The notes beneath the pieces were generated by a model. The model made no database searches. It saw only the letters and a program-made list of their open reading frames with translations, and was not told where the DNA came from. This document shows, one piece after another, positions 23,813 to 33,281 of a stretch of DNA of 44,812 bases (position 1 is its first letter; each line of letters opens with the position of its first letter). Source of the stretch: CALAGJ01 sp964293305 (GTDB lineage: Bacteria > Bacteroidota > Bacteroidia > Chitinophagales > Chitinophagaceae); assembly GCA_964293305.1 (NCBI GenBank), contig CAXYYO010000027.1:1-44812 (forward strand), written 5' to 3'. A program made the position numbers and the translations under genes.

Positions 23813-26800
23813 TTAAAAATCGAAGCCGAGTGCCAAATATAAAATGGGGCTACCCTGAAAGAATAGGCTCATAGGCCATGCGGCATCTAATTTTACAAAA
23901 TAGCCAAGTAAGGTACTTCTTACACCAAATCCATAGCCCCCTGCAAAAGGACCAATACCACCCGGTTTTAGTTTTATAACAATTGGATTTGTAGGATCCG
24001 GAATAGACTCTCCTTCTCTGATTTGTGTAAATGGAGAATAAAATACAGTAGGTCTTGAAATTTTATTTGGACCTCCATTCCAAGCAGTACCCAAATCAAC
24101 AAATTGTACTAATTGAAAATTCCTGATAAAGGCATTATTAATTGGTTTTTTTATAAATGTCGAAAATACCGGCAGTCGAAATTCACTATTAATAACAACT
24201 GCATTATTACCATTTGCCAAGTTCTGATTATAGCCACGCATGTTTACTGCAAGTGTTTGATAGAGGTACTGCCTATCAGTAGCGGGCTGTGGATTTGAAT
24301 TTGCTTTTGGCGATAACCATCCATCTACACCACCTAAATAGTAAATCATATTTGCATCTCCGTAAGACATATCACCAGCAGCCCTTACACACCATGTAAA
24401 GTTTTTATAGATTGGATAGTAGTATCGTGCATCAAATCCGGTAATAAAGACTTTATTGCCTTTTATGGAAGCTCCTGTTTGAGTAGGCAAATACATTTCA
24501 TTATATACTTTAAATCTCAATCCATCCCATATATTGTCTGCTTTACTAATTGTATTATCATAAACAAATTCTACTCTAGCAATAACGGTATTGGCTACCG
24601 AATCCTCTAATTTTAAACCAAGCGAATCTGGAGCTCCAAATACAAAGTTTGCAGGTCGTACCACTCCTCTATCTCTTCTTAAGCCACCACTTAATTTTAT
24701 GCTTTTTATTTCATCTAATGGATAGGTGATATTAAACTGATACAGATTGCTAAGCATAAGGTTGTTGTAGATAGACCGAATATCATCAAAGCGGAAAAAC
24801 CCCTGAAAATTTGATATTTTACTTCTGTAGTAAGTAAGCCCCCAGTCTATGAATCTTCTTTGATTTTGAAAGCTGAAATAAACATCATTATCACTAAATG
24901 AAAAGCCTGATCTATATCCTGCTACGAACTTTAAATCCTCCATTACATCAGTTACCGAAGCACCTAAAGTGAGGCTTAATTCATTTCCATTATTGAGTAC
25001 AATGGGCAGTGACCCATTTGCATAAGGTTGGTACCTGTTTATGAGGATATTATTACTTAGTCCGGCAGTTACCAAATCTGCATCAAATCTATATTTATAA
25101 GGATGGAGACTAGCTTTTGACAACGCATTGTCTTGACTATAGAATTGAGTGAGAGGACTTTCCCCTAAGGGCTCTTGCTTTGGTAATGCAGCATTTGAAG
25201 TATCGCCATCAAACTCATTTTGAAATAGGTCATCGCCCAAGGTGGGCGCTTCAATAATTTCATCTAGTCTTTGCCCACCTGCCAACTTTTCGGCAATTAT
25301 TTTATTTCTGATATAATCTGTTGGTCTTGCATTTGTATTTCTTTTACGAAGGGCAAGTGAATCGATACGAAGTTTGTATAGGAATTTTGAGTCACCTTCC
25401 CTTCTTACTTCACTTACTTGATCATTATTTCCTGCTACCCTTGTTTCTAACAAACTGCTTTGATAATTTGTGATTGGGAAAGTATAAGTGCTGTCTTCGT
25501 AAGTTTTGAAATATGCAATACTATCTGGTGCAGATTTTTGCCATGCATTTAAGGTACTATCTAAGGTAGCTTTATCCGGATTGCGCAGCATTTCATCGCC
25601 TATTATAAAAAGCGTATCCAATCCACCAGTTTGTGTTGAAAAGAATCCTGCCCATCTGTTTCCAATGCCATTTTCATCACTCACAAATGTGAAGTGATTG
25701 ACGCTGTATTGCATAGGATACCTGGCTTCTCCATATTTCATATTGGTGAGCTGGGTTATTTGGCGATAATCTTTATTATCAAAATCTGCTAGAAAAATAT
25801 TGTACCTGTTTCTACTGGGTATGGCAGTATCTGCATCAAGCGCTTTTGGATTTGGCCTATTGGAAGAAAATATTATTCCATATCTACCGGGAAAGGTTAC
25901 AAAAGTAGGATCGAGGTCATCGTACACATCATTTGTAATGGCAGCAGTTTTTCCATTGTCAATTCTATAAGTAAAAATATCACTGTGCCCATTTTTTACC
26001 GCACTGAGTACAAGTGTATTGGCATCTGTGAGATAGCCTGCATCTAATATCTGATCAAAGCCGGTTATTTCCTGTTTAAATCTTTTTATACCAGCTATCA
26101 TATCATATACAAACATGAATGTTTTTCCTTGAAGTGTGTATATGCAAAGCAATCGGCTACCTTTTCCATCCCAAGCCAAAATGGGTGTATTCGGATTTAT
26201 ATCACCTTGCCTGGTGCGTGCACCATATTCTAATAAAGTTTTTTCATCATACACATTATCTAAAAATTTAACCCGGTATTTTCCTCTTGTAAATTCAACT
26301 ACACCATAAGCATTGTTTTTGGGATTTGGGTTTGCTGCAAAATGATAATAATCGCTTTTGTACAAGTCTTCTATTACACTTAATCTTCCCTTTGGAGCAT
26401 TGCGTCTTTGCTTTATATCATCGAGATAACGCTCACCTTCTTCATTCATAAAATCCACGAGTACATCATTAAATTTTTTTTTACAAATCCGTTCAGATGC
26501 ACTATTCAAATTTTTATATATTCTGGAGAGGTATAAAAAATAGGTTACATTTTTTTCTTTGTATTTCCTTGCTATATAATACCAAAAGGAATGACCCGCC
26601 AACAAGGGTTGCTCAAAAGCCAGTTGGCTAAAATCTTTATAATTGCCACTCAAAATGGCATTTTTCAATTCTTCATCTTTTGCAGCACTCCAATGTTCAC
26701 CCATATAGGATACATATCCATCAGTAAGCCATGCGGGTAAGTCTAATAAAGCCTGGTTGCTTGCAAATTCACCTATATCATCTCCAAACAGTATATTTTC

Positions 26801-27250
26801 TATGAGTATACGTGCTATGCCTTCTCTTAAACGTAGGTGTAATGTGTTGTGATTGCCATCAAAATACAATGCCATTTTGTTATTGACTAATCGGGTAACA
26901 CCACCGGCATTTTGCCAATCTGAACCTAACCCAATATTGCTACTTTTATAATCGTCATAATGATTATAAATAATGATATCGGCCCGTTTACTAAGTGGAT
27001 ACTCCATTTCGTGTTCAATGCCATTCAATTCTTCCTCGGCCACCTGTACCAAATATTTTGCTAACTCCAGCCCACCTTCATTGTAATAGACATTAAAGTT
27101 TTCGCTCTGATAAAAATGCCAGTCAAACTTTTTATATTGAATTCTGTTCTTGCCAAATACCACTGCATTTACTTGTGTTTTTGCAGGTACAAAATATATG
27201 GAAGAAAAAAGTAAAAGCAGTAGTTTAAATCGTATATTCGCTAATATCAT
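23813..27250 (-). CDS. Large envelope protein: peptidase-like domain, PD40 propeller, outer-membrane beta-barrel
   Basis: 1145 residues with a signal peptide (about 1-25). The first 300 residues look like a gluzincin-type peptidase (FDWHFYQSENFNVYYNEGGL near 42, LPAWLTDGYVSYMGE at 171-185). Where HExxH would be expected it reads LREGIAR (141-147), so the catalytic metal site is missing. The middle (about 310-560) has PD40/TolB-like propeller strands such as NPNTPILAWDGKGSRLLCIY, YDDLDPTFVTFPGRYGIIFS and SSNRPNP. The C-terminal 400 residues resemble a BamA/Omp85-type barrel and end in the outer-membrane pattern GSPILYLALGFDF with a terminal Phe. It is probably an outer-membrane protein of unknown function, common in Chitinophagaceae. 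Confidence 0.75.
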   Translation of the reverse strand: MILANIRFKLLLLLFSSIYFVPAKTQVNAVVFGKNRIQYKKFDWHFYQSENFNVYYNEGGLELAKYLVQVAEEELNGIEHEMEYPLSKRADIIIYNHYDDYKSSNIGLGSDWQNAGGVTRLVNNKMALYFDGNHNTLHLRLREGIARILIENILFGDDIGEFASNQALLDLPAWLTDGYVSYMGEHWSAAKDEELKNAILSGNYKDFSQLAFEQPLLAGHSFWYYIARKYKEKNVTYFLYLSRIYKNLNSASERICKKKFNDVLVDFMNEEGERYLDDIKQRRNAPKGRLSVIEDLYKSDYYHFAANPNPKNNAYGVVEFTRGKYRVKFLDNVYDEKTLLEYGARTRQGDINPNTPILAWDGKGSRLLCIYTLQGKTFMFVYDMIAGIKRFKQEITGFDQILDAGYLTDANTLVLSAVKNGHSDIFTYRIDNGKTAAITNDVYDDLDPTFVTFPGRYGIIFSSNRPNPKALDADTAIPSRNRYNIFLADFDNKDYRQITQLTNMKYGEARYPMQYSVNHFTFVSDENGIGNRWAGFFSTQTGGLDTLFIIGDEMLRNPDKATLDSTLNAWQKSAPDSIAYFKTYEDSTYTFPITNYQSSLLETRVAGNNDQVSEVRREGDSKFLYKLRIDSLALRKRNTNARPTDYIRNKIIAEKLAGGQRLDEIIEAPTLGDDLFQNEFDGDTSNAALPKQEPLGESPLTQFYSQDNALSKASLHPYKYRFDADLVTAGLSNNILINRYQPYANGSLPIVLNNGNELSLTLGASVTDVMEDLKFVAGYRSGFSFSDNDVYFSFQNQRRFIDWGLTYYRSKISNFQGFFRFDDIRSIYNNLMLSNLYQFNITYPLDEIKSIKLSGGLRRDRGVVRPANFVFGAPDSLGLKLEDSVANTVIARVEFVYDNTISKADNIWDGLRFKVYNEMYLPTQTGASIKGNKVFITGFDARYYYPIYKNFTWCVRAAGDMSYGDANMIYYLGGVDGWLSPKANSNPQPATDRQYLYQTLAVNMRGYNQNLANGNNAVVINSEFRLPVFSTFIKKPINNAFIRNFQLVQFVDLGTAWNGGPNKISRPTVFYSPFTQIREGESIPDPTNPIVIKLKPGGIGPFAGGYGFGVRSTLLGYFVKLDAAWPMSLFFQGSPILYLALGFDF

Positions 27251-27306
27251 CTTTGTTAATTCGGATTTAAAATTAATACATTCATATTAACCAATTAAAA
27301 AATTAT

Positions 27307-27948
27307 ATGATAATCACACATTTTTTCACATTTAGCCCAATACAGGAGAATACTTATGTATTGCATAACGAGGAGGGAGAGGCGATTATTGTAGACCCCG
27401 GATGCTATTTCCCTGCTGAGCAGGAAACGCTGCACAAGTATCTTGAGCATAATGGACTAAAGCCTATAATGCTGCTAAATACACATTGTCATTTGGACCA
27501 TGTTTTTGGCAATAAATGGGTGTCCGAAACTTATAATTTGGATTTAAATATTCACCAATTGGAAGAACAGGTTTTACTGCGTGCTCCAGAAGTTGGACAG
27601 TTATATGGTTTGCCATTTCAAAACTATGTAGGCCCACTTCAATTTTTTAAAGCCGGCGAAATAATACCCTTTGGGAAGCATAAATTTGAAATTATACATG
27701 TACCCGGCCATAGCCCTGGCAGTGTTTGTTTTTATTGTAAGGAAGACCATTTCCTATTAGGTGGGGATGTACTTTTTAGAGAAAGTATTGGACGAACAGA
27801 TATACCAGGTGGCAATCATGATTTATTGATTCAATCCATCCGTCAACAATTATTTTCATTGCCAGATGAAACAGTTGTTTATAATGGTCATGGACCATAT
27901 ACAACTATTGGTCATGAAAAGAATCACAATCCCTTTTTGGTTGCATAA
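27307..27948 (+). CDS. MBL-fold metallo-hydrolase (glyoxalase II-like)
   Basis: 213 residues, a single metallo-beta-lactamase domain. The metal-binding motif is NTHCHLDHVFGN with His60, His62, Asp64 and His65. The later ligands are in HVPGHSPGSVCFYC, LLGGDVLFRESIGRTDIPGG and the final YNGHGPYTTIGHEKNHNPFL. Length and motifs fit the short hydroxyacylglutathione hydrolase-like group, which cleave thioesters or act as persulfide-related hydrolases. It lacks the C-terminal GloB substrate domain, so strict glyoxalase II activity is unlikely. It is transcribed divergently from the large envelope protein across 56 nt, and the gene after it converges. Confidence 0.93.
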   Translation: MIITHFFTFSPIQENTYVLHNEEGEAIIVDPGCYFPAEQETLHKYLEHNGLKPIMLLNTHCHLDHVFGNKWVSETYNLDLNIHQLEEQVLLRAPEVGQLYGLPFQNYVGPLQFFKAGEIIPFGKHKFEIIHVPGHSPGSVCFYCKEDHFLLGGDVLFRESIGRTDIPGGNHDLLIQSIRQQLFSLPDETVVYNGHGPYTTIGHEKNHNPFLVA

Positions 27949-27993
27949 TCAGTAAGGCTTTTAAGAAACTTAATAGGAATTTATGGTGTATAT

Positions 27994-29535
27994 TTACAAT
28001 TTAACACCAATGGTGGCCATAATTTGACCTCTATTATTGTTCCATACTGCAAAAGAATTGGGTATATCATTGAGTCTATAAGGAAATAGTAAATCCTTAT
28101 TCATTGTGTATGCATAGGTAAGGTCAAAAAACATACCTTCATATCTATACCCAATGCCTCCTGATAACAATACGCGGCTAGCTTTTGTGGGTACATCCGC
28201 ATAGGGATTGCCATAGTAGGCTGCGCCTGCTCTTATGGCCCATGGGGCAAACTTTATTTCTGCACCTGCCCTTGCATTGAACGCACCTTTCAAATAGGTT
28301 TTATTTGTTTCATTTGCAAAGCTTAGATAGCTATCATAAACTGGATCAGGTTCTTCTGCTACCTGGGAAAATCTGGCTCCTCTATAATTGACATATTCAA
28401 CATCTGCAGTTATAAAACCACGTTGTAGTTTTGTATCCTGTGTTTCCCTAAAAACATAAGAACCGCTTACAATAGCACGCCAAGGTGTGAGTTGTGAATA
28501 TTCTCTTGTAGTCCATTCACCAATGCCAAAATCTGTATCTGCACTGCTTTTTATTTGTACACCTTTAAATCCTTCTGTATCTGTTGTAATTGTTGCTTTT
28601 AATTTATCTGAAAATATCATGTAAGAAGGGGTATGTAAAGCAAAGCCAAATCGTAAAAATTCTTTTGGACGATAGATGATGCCCAGCTTCAAATTGGCAC
28701 CAATACCAAAGGATTGAAAATTTTGTTCTAATAAACTGTACTTGAAATTATTTAATTCATCTGTTGGGTCAGTTTCTGTATATCTAAGGTCACTATTGTA
28801 AATACTAAAAGGAATATTGAATGAGGCACCGAGCAGTATTTTTTCATTCATGTTTACCCCATAACCAAGGCTGATATCGTACATGCCACCACTCCGGGTT
28901 TCATCATAATTTTGAAGTACGCCATTTTCTAAAGGCACTAAACTACGGTAGCCAATTAAATTTCCATGAGTATCTGCAACAGAGTCTATGAGATAGGTAA
29001 AAAATGCTAAAGAAGAACCGGTGATATAATTGTTTGAAGCTGATTCAACATTGGCACCATCACGCACTAACTCCTCTAAATATTGTTCTGAATATGAGCT
29101 GGCATTATTGATGCCTTCATAATTTATTTTGTTTCCGAAGGCTGCAGTTTGTGTAAAACTTATTCCATAGGAATGAGTTATTTGATCATTGTAGTAATCC
29201 TTATGGCCACCATCAATATATCCAGAAGTGCCCAATGCAAATGCATTCACGCTACCTGAGTTCAAATTATCCAGATAACTGAATTCATTTTTATTTAGAT
29301 TAAAGGCAGGTGAAATTGCTAATTCTTTGGTGCGATAGAATCCAAGCCCAGCAGGGTTTACCGTCATGGTTGACATATCACCGCCAAGACTTCCCATAGC
29401 ACCACCTATTGCCAAACTTCTGGCTGTGCCTCCTGGTATAAACCATGCAGATCTTAAAGCATCGTCAGGATTTTGTGCTTTTATTACATTGCCTGTAAGG
29501 CATACAAAAAACAATAGCATTAAATATTTATGCAT
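27994..29535 (-). CDS. OmpP1/FadL/TodX-type outer-membrane transporter
   Basis: 513 residues with signal peptide MHKYLMLLFFVCLTGNVIKA. The start of the mature protein contains the family pattern WFIPGGTARSLAIGGAMGSL plus GGDMSTMTVNPAGLGFYRT, the hatch region that enters the barrel. The rest is a series of amphipathic strands ending ATIGVKL. These proteins carry hydrophobic compounds such as fatty acids or aromatics across the outer membrane. In Bacteroidota the cargo is usually unknown. It lies 39 nt downstream of the Tyr-rich lipoprotein on the same strand and likely shares its transcript. Confidence 0.88.
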   Translation of the reverse strand: MHKYLMLLFFVCLTGNVIKAQNPDDALRSAWFIPGGTARSLAIGGAMGSLGGDMSTMTVNPAGLGFYRTKELAISPAFNLNKNEFSYLDNLNSGSVNAFALGTSGYIDGGHKDYYNDQITHSYGISFTQTAAFGNKINYEGINNASSYSEQYLEELVRDGANVESASNNYITGSSLAFFTYLIDSVADTHGNLIGYRSLVPLENGVLQNYDETRSGGMYDISLGYGVNMNEKILLGASFNIPFSIYNSDLRYTETDPTDELNNFKYSLLEQNFQSFGIGANLKLGIIYRPKEFLRFGFALHTPSYMIFSDKLKATITTDTEGFKGVQIKSSADTDFGIGEWTTREYSQLTPWRAIVSGSYVFRETQDTKLQRGFITADVEYVNYRGARFSQVAEEPDPVYDSYLSFANETNKTYLKGAFNARAGAEIKFAPWAIRAGAAYYGNPYADVPTKASRVLLSGGIGYRYEGMFFDLTYAYTMNKDLLFPYRLNDIPNSFAVWNNNRGQIMATIGVKL

Positions 29536-29574
29536 GTTGCTACAAATTATTTTTATAAATGAAATCTTGATTTT

Positions 29575-30273
29575 TTAACGGGGCGGTCTGCGGGCAGTGC
29601 CAGTACTACTGCGTGTATTAAAACCTCCAGTTTTTCCGCCGGTTGATGAACTTCCATTACCTGATGAGAACGTACGAACTGGTTTGCCACTGCGTATTAG
29701 CGAAGGATTGTTATAATCTCTACGGTAGCCCCCGCCTGCATAATAATCTCCTTTCGTGGTGCCTCTGAGCGGTATGTTATAGGCATTATTATTATAGGCA
29801 CTAAGATTGCTTCGGCTGCTATATCCGTTAAAATATGCTTTAGGACTATTGTAGTAAACCACAGTACAATAGGGAGAGTTCCAACTGTTCCAAGAACTAT
29901 TGAATAGGAAAGAATTATAAGGATCACAATAATATGATGAATTCCCACAACCATAATTCATAGAGCTCCAATTATTCCAATATGGATTGTAACTTTTATA
30001 ATAATAGTGATCCATGTAGTAGCGGCTATCATTCCAATAGCTATAGTCATCTATACTACACCACCTACTTCTGTTTTGTACACGCATACGCAGATAATTA
30101 TCATCATCTGAACGATCATATCTGTCATTATACCTATTATCATTTTTTGCAGTAACTGATTCTGCTCGTTGTGGTGAATAATAAACATCGTCAGGCGTTT
30201 GTATTCCTTTATAGGGTGAGCTACAACTGGCAAACAAAAAAGCAGCAATAAAAAAACTTAGTATGCGATTCAT
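29575..30273 (-). CDS. Tyr/Asn/Ser-rich lipoprotein
   Basis: 232 residues with a lipoprotein signal (FLFASC, Cys17). The mature part is of unusual composition: many Tyr, Asn, Ser, Asp and Trp, with short recurring patterns such as YYSPQR, SYWNDSRYYMDHYYYKSYNP and YWNNWSS. The C-terminus changes to Gly/Ser/Thr/Arg. No known domain is recognised. It precedes the OmpP1-type gene by 39 nt, so it may be an exposed lipoprotein partner. Annotations such as vitellogenin-like given to similar proteins only reflect the composition. Confidence 0.75.
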   Translation of the reverse strand: MNRILSFFIAAFLFASCSSPYKGIQTPDDVYYSPQRAESVTAKNDNRYNDRYDRSDDDNYLRMRVQNRSRWCSIDDYSYWNDSRYYMDHYYYKSYNPYWNNWSSMNYGCGNSSYYCDPYNSFLFNSSWNSWNSPYCTVVYYNSPKAYFNGYSSRSNLSAYNNNAYNIPLRGTTKGDYYAGGGYRRDYNNPSLIRSGKPVRTFSSGNGSSSTGGKTGGFNTRSSTGTARRPPR

Positions 30274-30432
30274 ATTTTATACTTTATGCATTGAACTGTA
30301 ATTTCGCCGCAGGTTTAATAACACAACTAATTTGTAAAGGTAGATTTTTATGCTTATTAGCTGCATTAATCGGGCCTCTATACAATTTTTTATGTGTTAA
30401 AGTTTTATTGCGGATGGCAACAAAGAATAATT

Positions 30433-31911
30433 ATGGCAAAAGAAATAACAACAAGGGAACAAGACTACTCACAATGGTACAATGATATTGTACTAAAAGC
30501 CGGACTGGCAGATTATAGTGCAGTAAGGGGATGTATGATTATAAAACCCTATGGCTATGCTTTGTGGGAAAATATGAGAGATGTATTAGATGCAAAGTTT
30601 AAAGAGACTGGCCATGTAAATGCATACTTTCCACTATTTGTACCTAAGAGTCTTTTTGAAGCCGAGGAAACAAATGCGGAGGGCTTTGCAAAAGAATGTG
30701 CAGTAGTAACCCATTACAGATTAAAAGCGGACCCATCAAAAAAGGGTAAACTGATGGTGGATCCTGATGCTAAACTAGAAGAAGAATTGGTGGTAAGACC
30801 AACCAGTGAAGCTATAATCTGGAATACTTATAAGAACTGGATTCAAAGTTATAGGGACTTACCATTATTAATCAATCAATGGGCAAATGTGGTAAGGTGG
30901 GAAATGCGTACACGACTTTTTTTGCGTACTGCCGAATTTCTTTGGCAGGAAGGTCATACAGCACATGCTACTCGGGATGAAGCAGTGGCAGAAACCTTAA
31001 AAATATTGGATATTTATGCTGAATTTGTAGAGGAATGGATGGCTGTGCCAGTGATAAAAGGAGTGAAGTCAGCCAATGAAAGATTTGCAGGGGCGGAAGA
31101 CACTTATTGTATTGAAGCTTTGATGCAGGATGGTAAGGCTTTGCAGGCGGGCACTTCACATTTTCTGGGTCAGAATTTCGCCAAAGCATTTGATGTAAAG
31201 TTTTCTGATGCACAAAATAAGTTGGAGTATGTATGGGCTACCAGTTGGGGTGTAAGTACCAGACTGATAGGTGCTCTTGTAATGGCGCACAGTGATGACC
31301 AAGGGCTTGTATTACCTCCAAAAATTGCTCCTATACAGGTTGTTATTGTTCCCATTTATAAGGGGGCAGAACAAAAGGCAATGATTGACGAAAAAGTAGG
31401 AGGTCTGATGAATCAATTTAAAGCAATTGGCATTCGTGCTAAATACGATGATAATGATAATACAAGACCCGGTTGGAAGTTTGCCGAACATGAAATGAAG
31501 GGGGTGCCAGTGCGTATTGCAATTGGCCCAAAAGACCTAGAAAATAATACTGTAGAAGTGGCCCGAAGGGATCAAAAAGAGAAATCGTCTGTATCTATTG
31601 ATGGTATAGATATTTATATACAACAACTATTGGCTGATATTCAAGACAAGCTTTATACAAAGGCAAAATCATACAGAGATGAGCATATAACTCCTGCGGA
31701 TACATGGGAGGAATTTGTACAACTTCTTGATGAAAAAACAGGTTTTATTGCTGCTCATTGGGATGGCAGTCCTGAAACAGAAGAAAAAATCAAAGAACTT
31801 ACAAAGGCCACCATTCGCTGTATTCCTTTAGATGCCAATAATGAGTTGGGACAATGTATTTTAACTGGCAAAGCTTCTACAAAAAGAGTGCTTTTTGCCA
31901 GAGCATATTAA
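30433..31911 (+). CDS. proS: Prolyl-tRNA synthetase (short, archaeal/eukaryote-like form)
   Basis: 492 residues when started at 30433 (MAKEITTREQDYSQWYNDIV), the usual N-terminus. An ATG at 30394 adds 13 residues unlike the family. It charges tRNA-Pro with proline in the cytoplasm. Class II motifs are visible: motif 2 VRWEMRTRLFLRTAEFLWQE plus GHTAHAT, the PTSEAIIW proline pocket, GTSHFLGQNFAKAFDVKF, and motif 3 with LIGALVMAHSDDQGLVLPPK. An anticodon-binding domain follows (VVIVPIYKGAEQ, KFAEHEMKGVPVRIAIGPKD) and then a short C-terminal zinc-like domain that ends RVLFARAY. It lacks the editing insertion of E. coli-type ProRS, as is normal in Bacteroidota. Confidence 0.96.
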   Translation: MAKEITTREQDYSQWYNDIVLKAGLADYSAVRGCMIIKPYGYALWENMRDVLDAKFKETGHVNAYFPLFVPKSLFEAEETNAEGFAKECAVVTHYRLKADPSKKGKLMVDPDAKLEEELVVRPTSEAIIWNTYKNWIQSYRDLPLLINQWANVVRWEMRTRLFLRTAEFLWQEGHTAHATRDEAVAETLKILDIYAEFVEEWMAVPVIKGVKSANERFAGAEDTYCIEALMQDGKALQAGTSHFLGQNFAKAFDVKFSDAQNKLEYVWATSWGVSTRLIGALVMAHSDDQGLVLPPKIAPIQVVIVPIYKGAEQKAMIDEKVGGLMNQFKAIGIRAKYDDNDNTRPGWKFAEHEMKGVPVRIAIGPKDLENNTVEVARRDQKEKSSVSIDGIDIYIQQLLADIQDKLYTKAKSYRDEHITPADTWEEFVQLLDEKTGFIAAHWDGSPETEEKIKELTKATIRCIPLDANNELGQCILTGKASTKRVLFARAY

Positions 31912-31921
31912 GGGATCTATT

Positions 31922-32920
31922 TTATTCGGAACAGCAGGATTTTTTTCTTTGGAATAATGTGGTGAGTCCGCATATAAATCCTATGCCATAGGCAAAATGA
32001 ATGGTAAAATAGACCAGCACGATTCTCAAGAACTGAATGAAAGAGTTGTTTGATTGCAAGCTGAAATAAAAGTTTGCCACAGTGTATATTGCCAAAGGCA
32101 AAAATACAATGCTGGAAAACTGTGCATATAAAATGGGAATGAGAAGCATATAGATGACAAAACATGCAGGAATCAAATGCCTCCATTGAAAAGCTCCGGG
32201 AATCTTTCTTAAAACTTTCGGTTTAAAAAATCCATATTGGAAATACTGACTAAATAATGCTGAAATTTTTTTTCGTGGCTGATACCAAGCATAAATGGAG
32301 GGGTCCTGATATATTTTGAAACCTAATTGCCTTGCACGGTAATGAAATTCATCATCTTGGTTACGCTTAAAGGATGTATCGAAAAATCCGGTATTTGAAA
32401 AAATTTCTTTTTTCCATGCTCCCAAATAAACAGAATCTGTAAAACCTTGGAAGGATTCAAAATGAAATGAACTATTTCCAATACCAAAAGTTGTACTTGT
32501 GGCATATCCAATGGCATGCTGAATTGAATTTCCTTTGGCAATTCGCATTGGGCCACCTACAATATCTGCACCGGTTTTTTCAAAACATTCCAATATTTTT
32601 TCAACATAATCTTCTCTATAATTGGTATGCGCATCTATCCTAATCAGTATTGAACCGGATGCTTTTTTTATACCAAGATTAAGTGCAAAAGGTACATATT
32701 TATTTGGATTATCTATGCAGTGAATAGATGCATCTGATAAGGTATATTGTTCAATGATTTCTCTTGTACGATCTGTGGATTGGCCATCAATAAATATCAG
32801 TTCTTTCTCCTCTATTTTTACTGTATTAAAAAAATGTATGATAGGAGCAAGGTTTGATGCTTCATTATACACCGGGCATAATAAACTTACTGATATTGGT
32901 GGATGAACATTTGATAACAA
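31922..32920 (-). CDS. Family 2 glycosyltransferase (ExoA-like), TTG start
   Basis: 332 residues. It is a GT-A domain with SLLCPVYNEASNLAPIIHFF, the LIFIDGQSTDRTREIIEQY strand, ILIRIDAHTNYREDYVEKIL (a DxD-like Asp-Ala-His) and RNQDDEFHYRARQLGFKIY as acceptor-site motif. The C-terminal 100 residues have three hydrophobic segments, so it sits at the inner membrane. This organisation resembles ExoA-type enzymes of exopolysaccharide synthesis. The first start codon in the frame is TTG at 32918-32920. No ATG or GTG lies between the upstream stop and the first motif. It converges with proS (10 nt gap) and is adjacent to, but not in an operon with, rfbC/rfbA. Confidence 0.88.
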   Translation of the reverse strand: MLSNVHPPISVSLLCPVYNEASNLAPIIHFFNTVKIEEKELIFIDGQSTDRTREIIEQYTLSDASIHCIDNPNKYVPFALNLGIKKASGSILIRIDAHTNYREDYVEKILECFEKTGADIVGGPMRIAKGNSIQHAIGYATSTTFGIGNSSFHFESFQGFTDSVYLGAWKKEIFSNTGFFDTSFKRNQDDEFHYRARQLGFKIYQDPSIYAWYQPRKKISALFSQYFQYGFFKPKVLRKIPGAFQWRHLIPACFVIYMLLIPILYAQFSSIVFLPLAIYTVANFYFSLQSNNSFIQFLRIVLVYFTIHFAYGIGFICGLTTLFQRKKSCCSE

Positions 32921-33281
32921 CGATGCTAATATAAAGCGATGATATATATAATGCCCAATTGCATTATTTTAATTTTTTTCTTATTAATACTTTGATGTAA
33001 AAAAATATTTTACGATAAATATTTTCATTTTATGAATGATATAAAACAATCTGAAAGGATATATGGATGGTATCTATATGTACCTATTCGTTTTTGCTAT
33101 TTAAGTTATAGGATTTACTTTAAGTGGCTATTTAACTATTAATTAACAATTTTTAAATCTTTGATTTTAAGTAATAAAATTTTTATAATCATCAAAATTT
33201 ATAGCATTGAAACAGCAGAATAAATAGCTGTTAAAATCAATTTATCTGCAAGGCTCCTATATTTGTTGGCCAATTGGAAAA
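32921..33281. other. 361-bp intergenic region between divergent genes
   Basis: Strongly AT-rich, with no supported gene and no clear hairpin. It holds the promoter region of rfbC with a -7 box at 33258-33265. The far left part should hold the promoter of the glycosyltransferase, but no exact box was found. Confidence 0.55.
33258..33265 (+). promoter_or_regulatory. Candidate -7 box of rfbC-rfbA
   Basis: TATATTTG, an exact TAnnTTTG match, ends 16 nt before the rfbC ATG. No TTTG stands at the usual -33 distance. Confidence 0.45.

Noticed and set aside
30051..30248. Open frame of 65 codons opposite phase in the Tyr-rich lipoprotein gene
   Set aside because: Low-complexity coding sequence opens several frames at once; only the frame with the lipoprotein signal makes sense.
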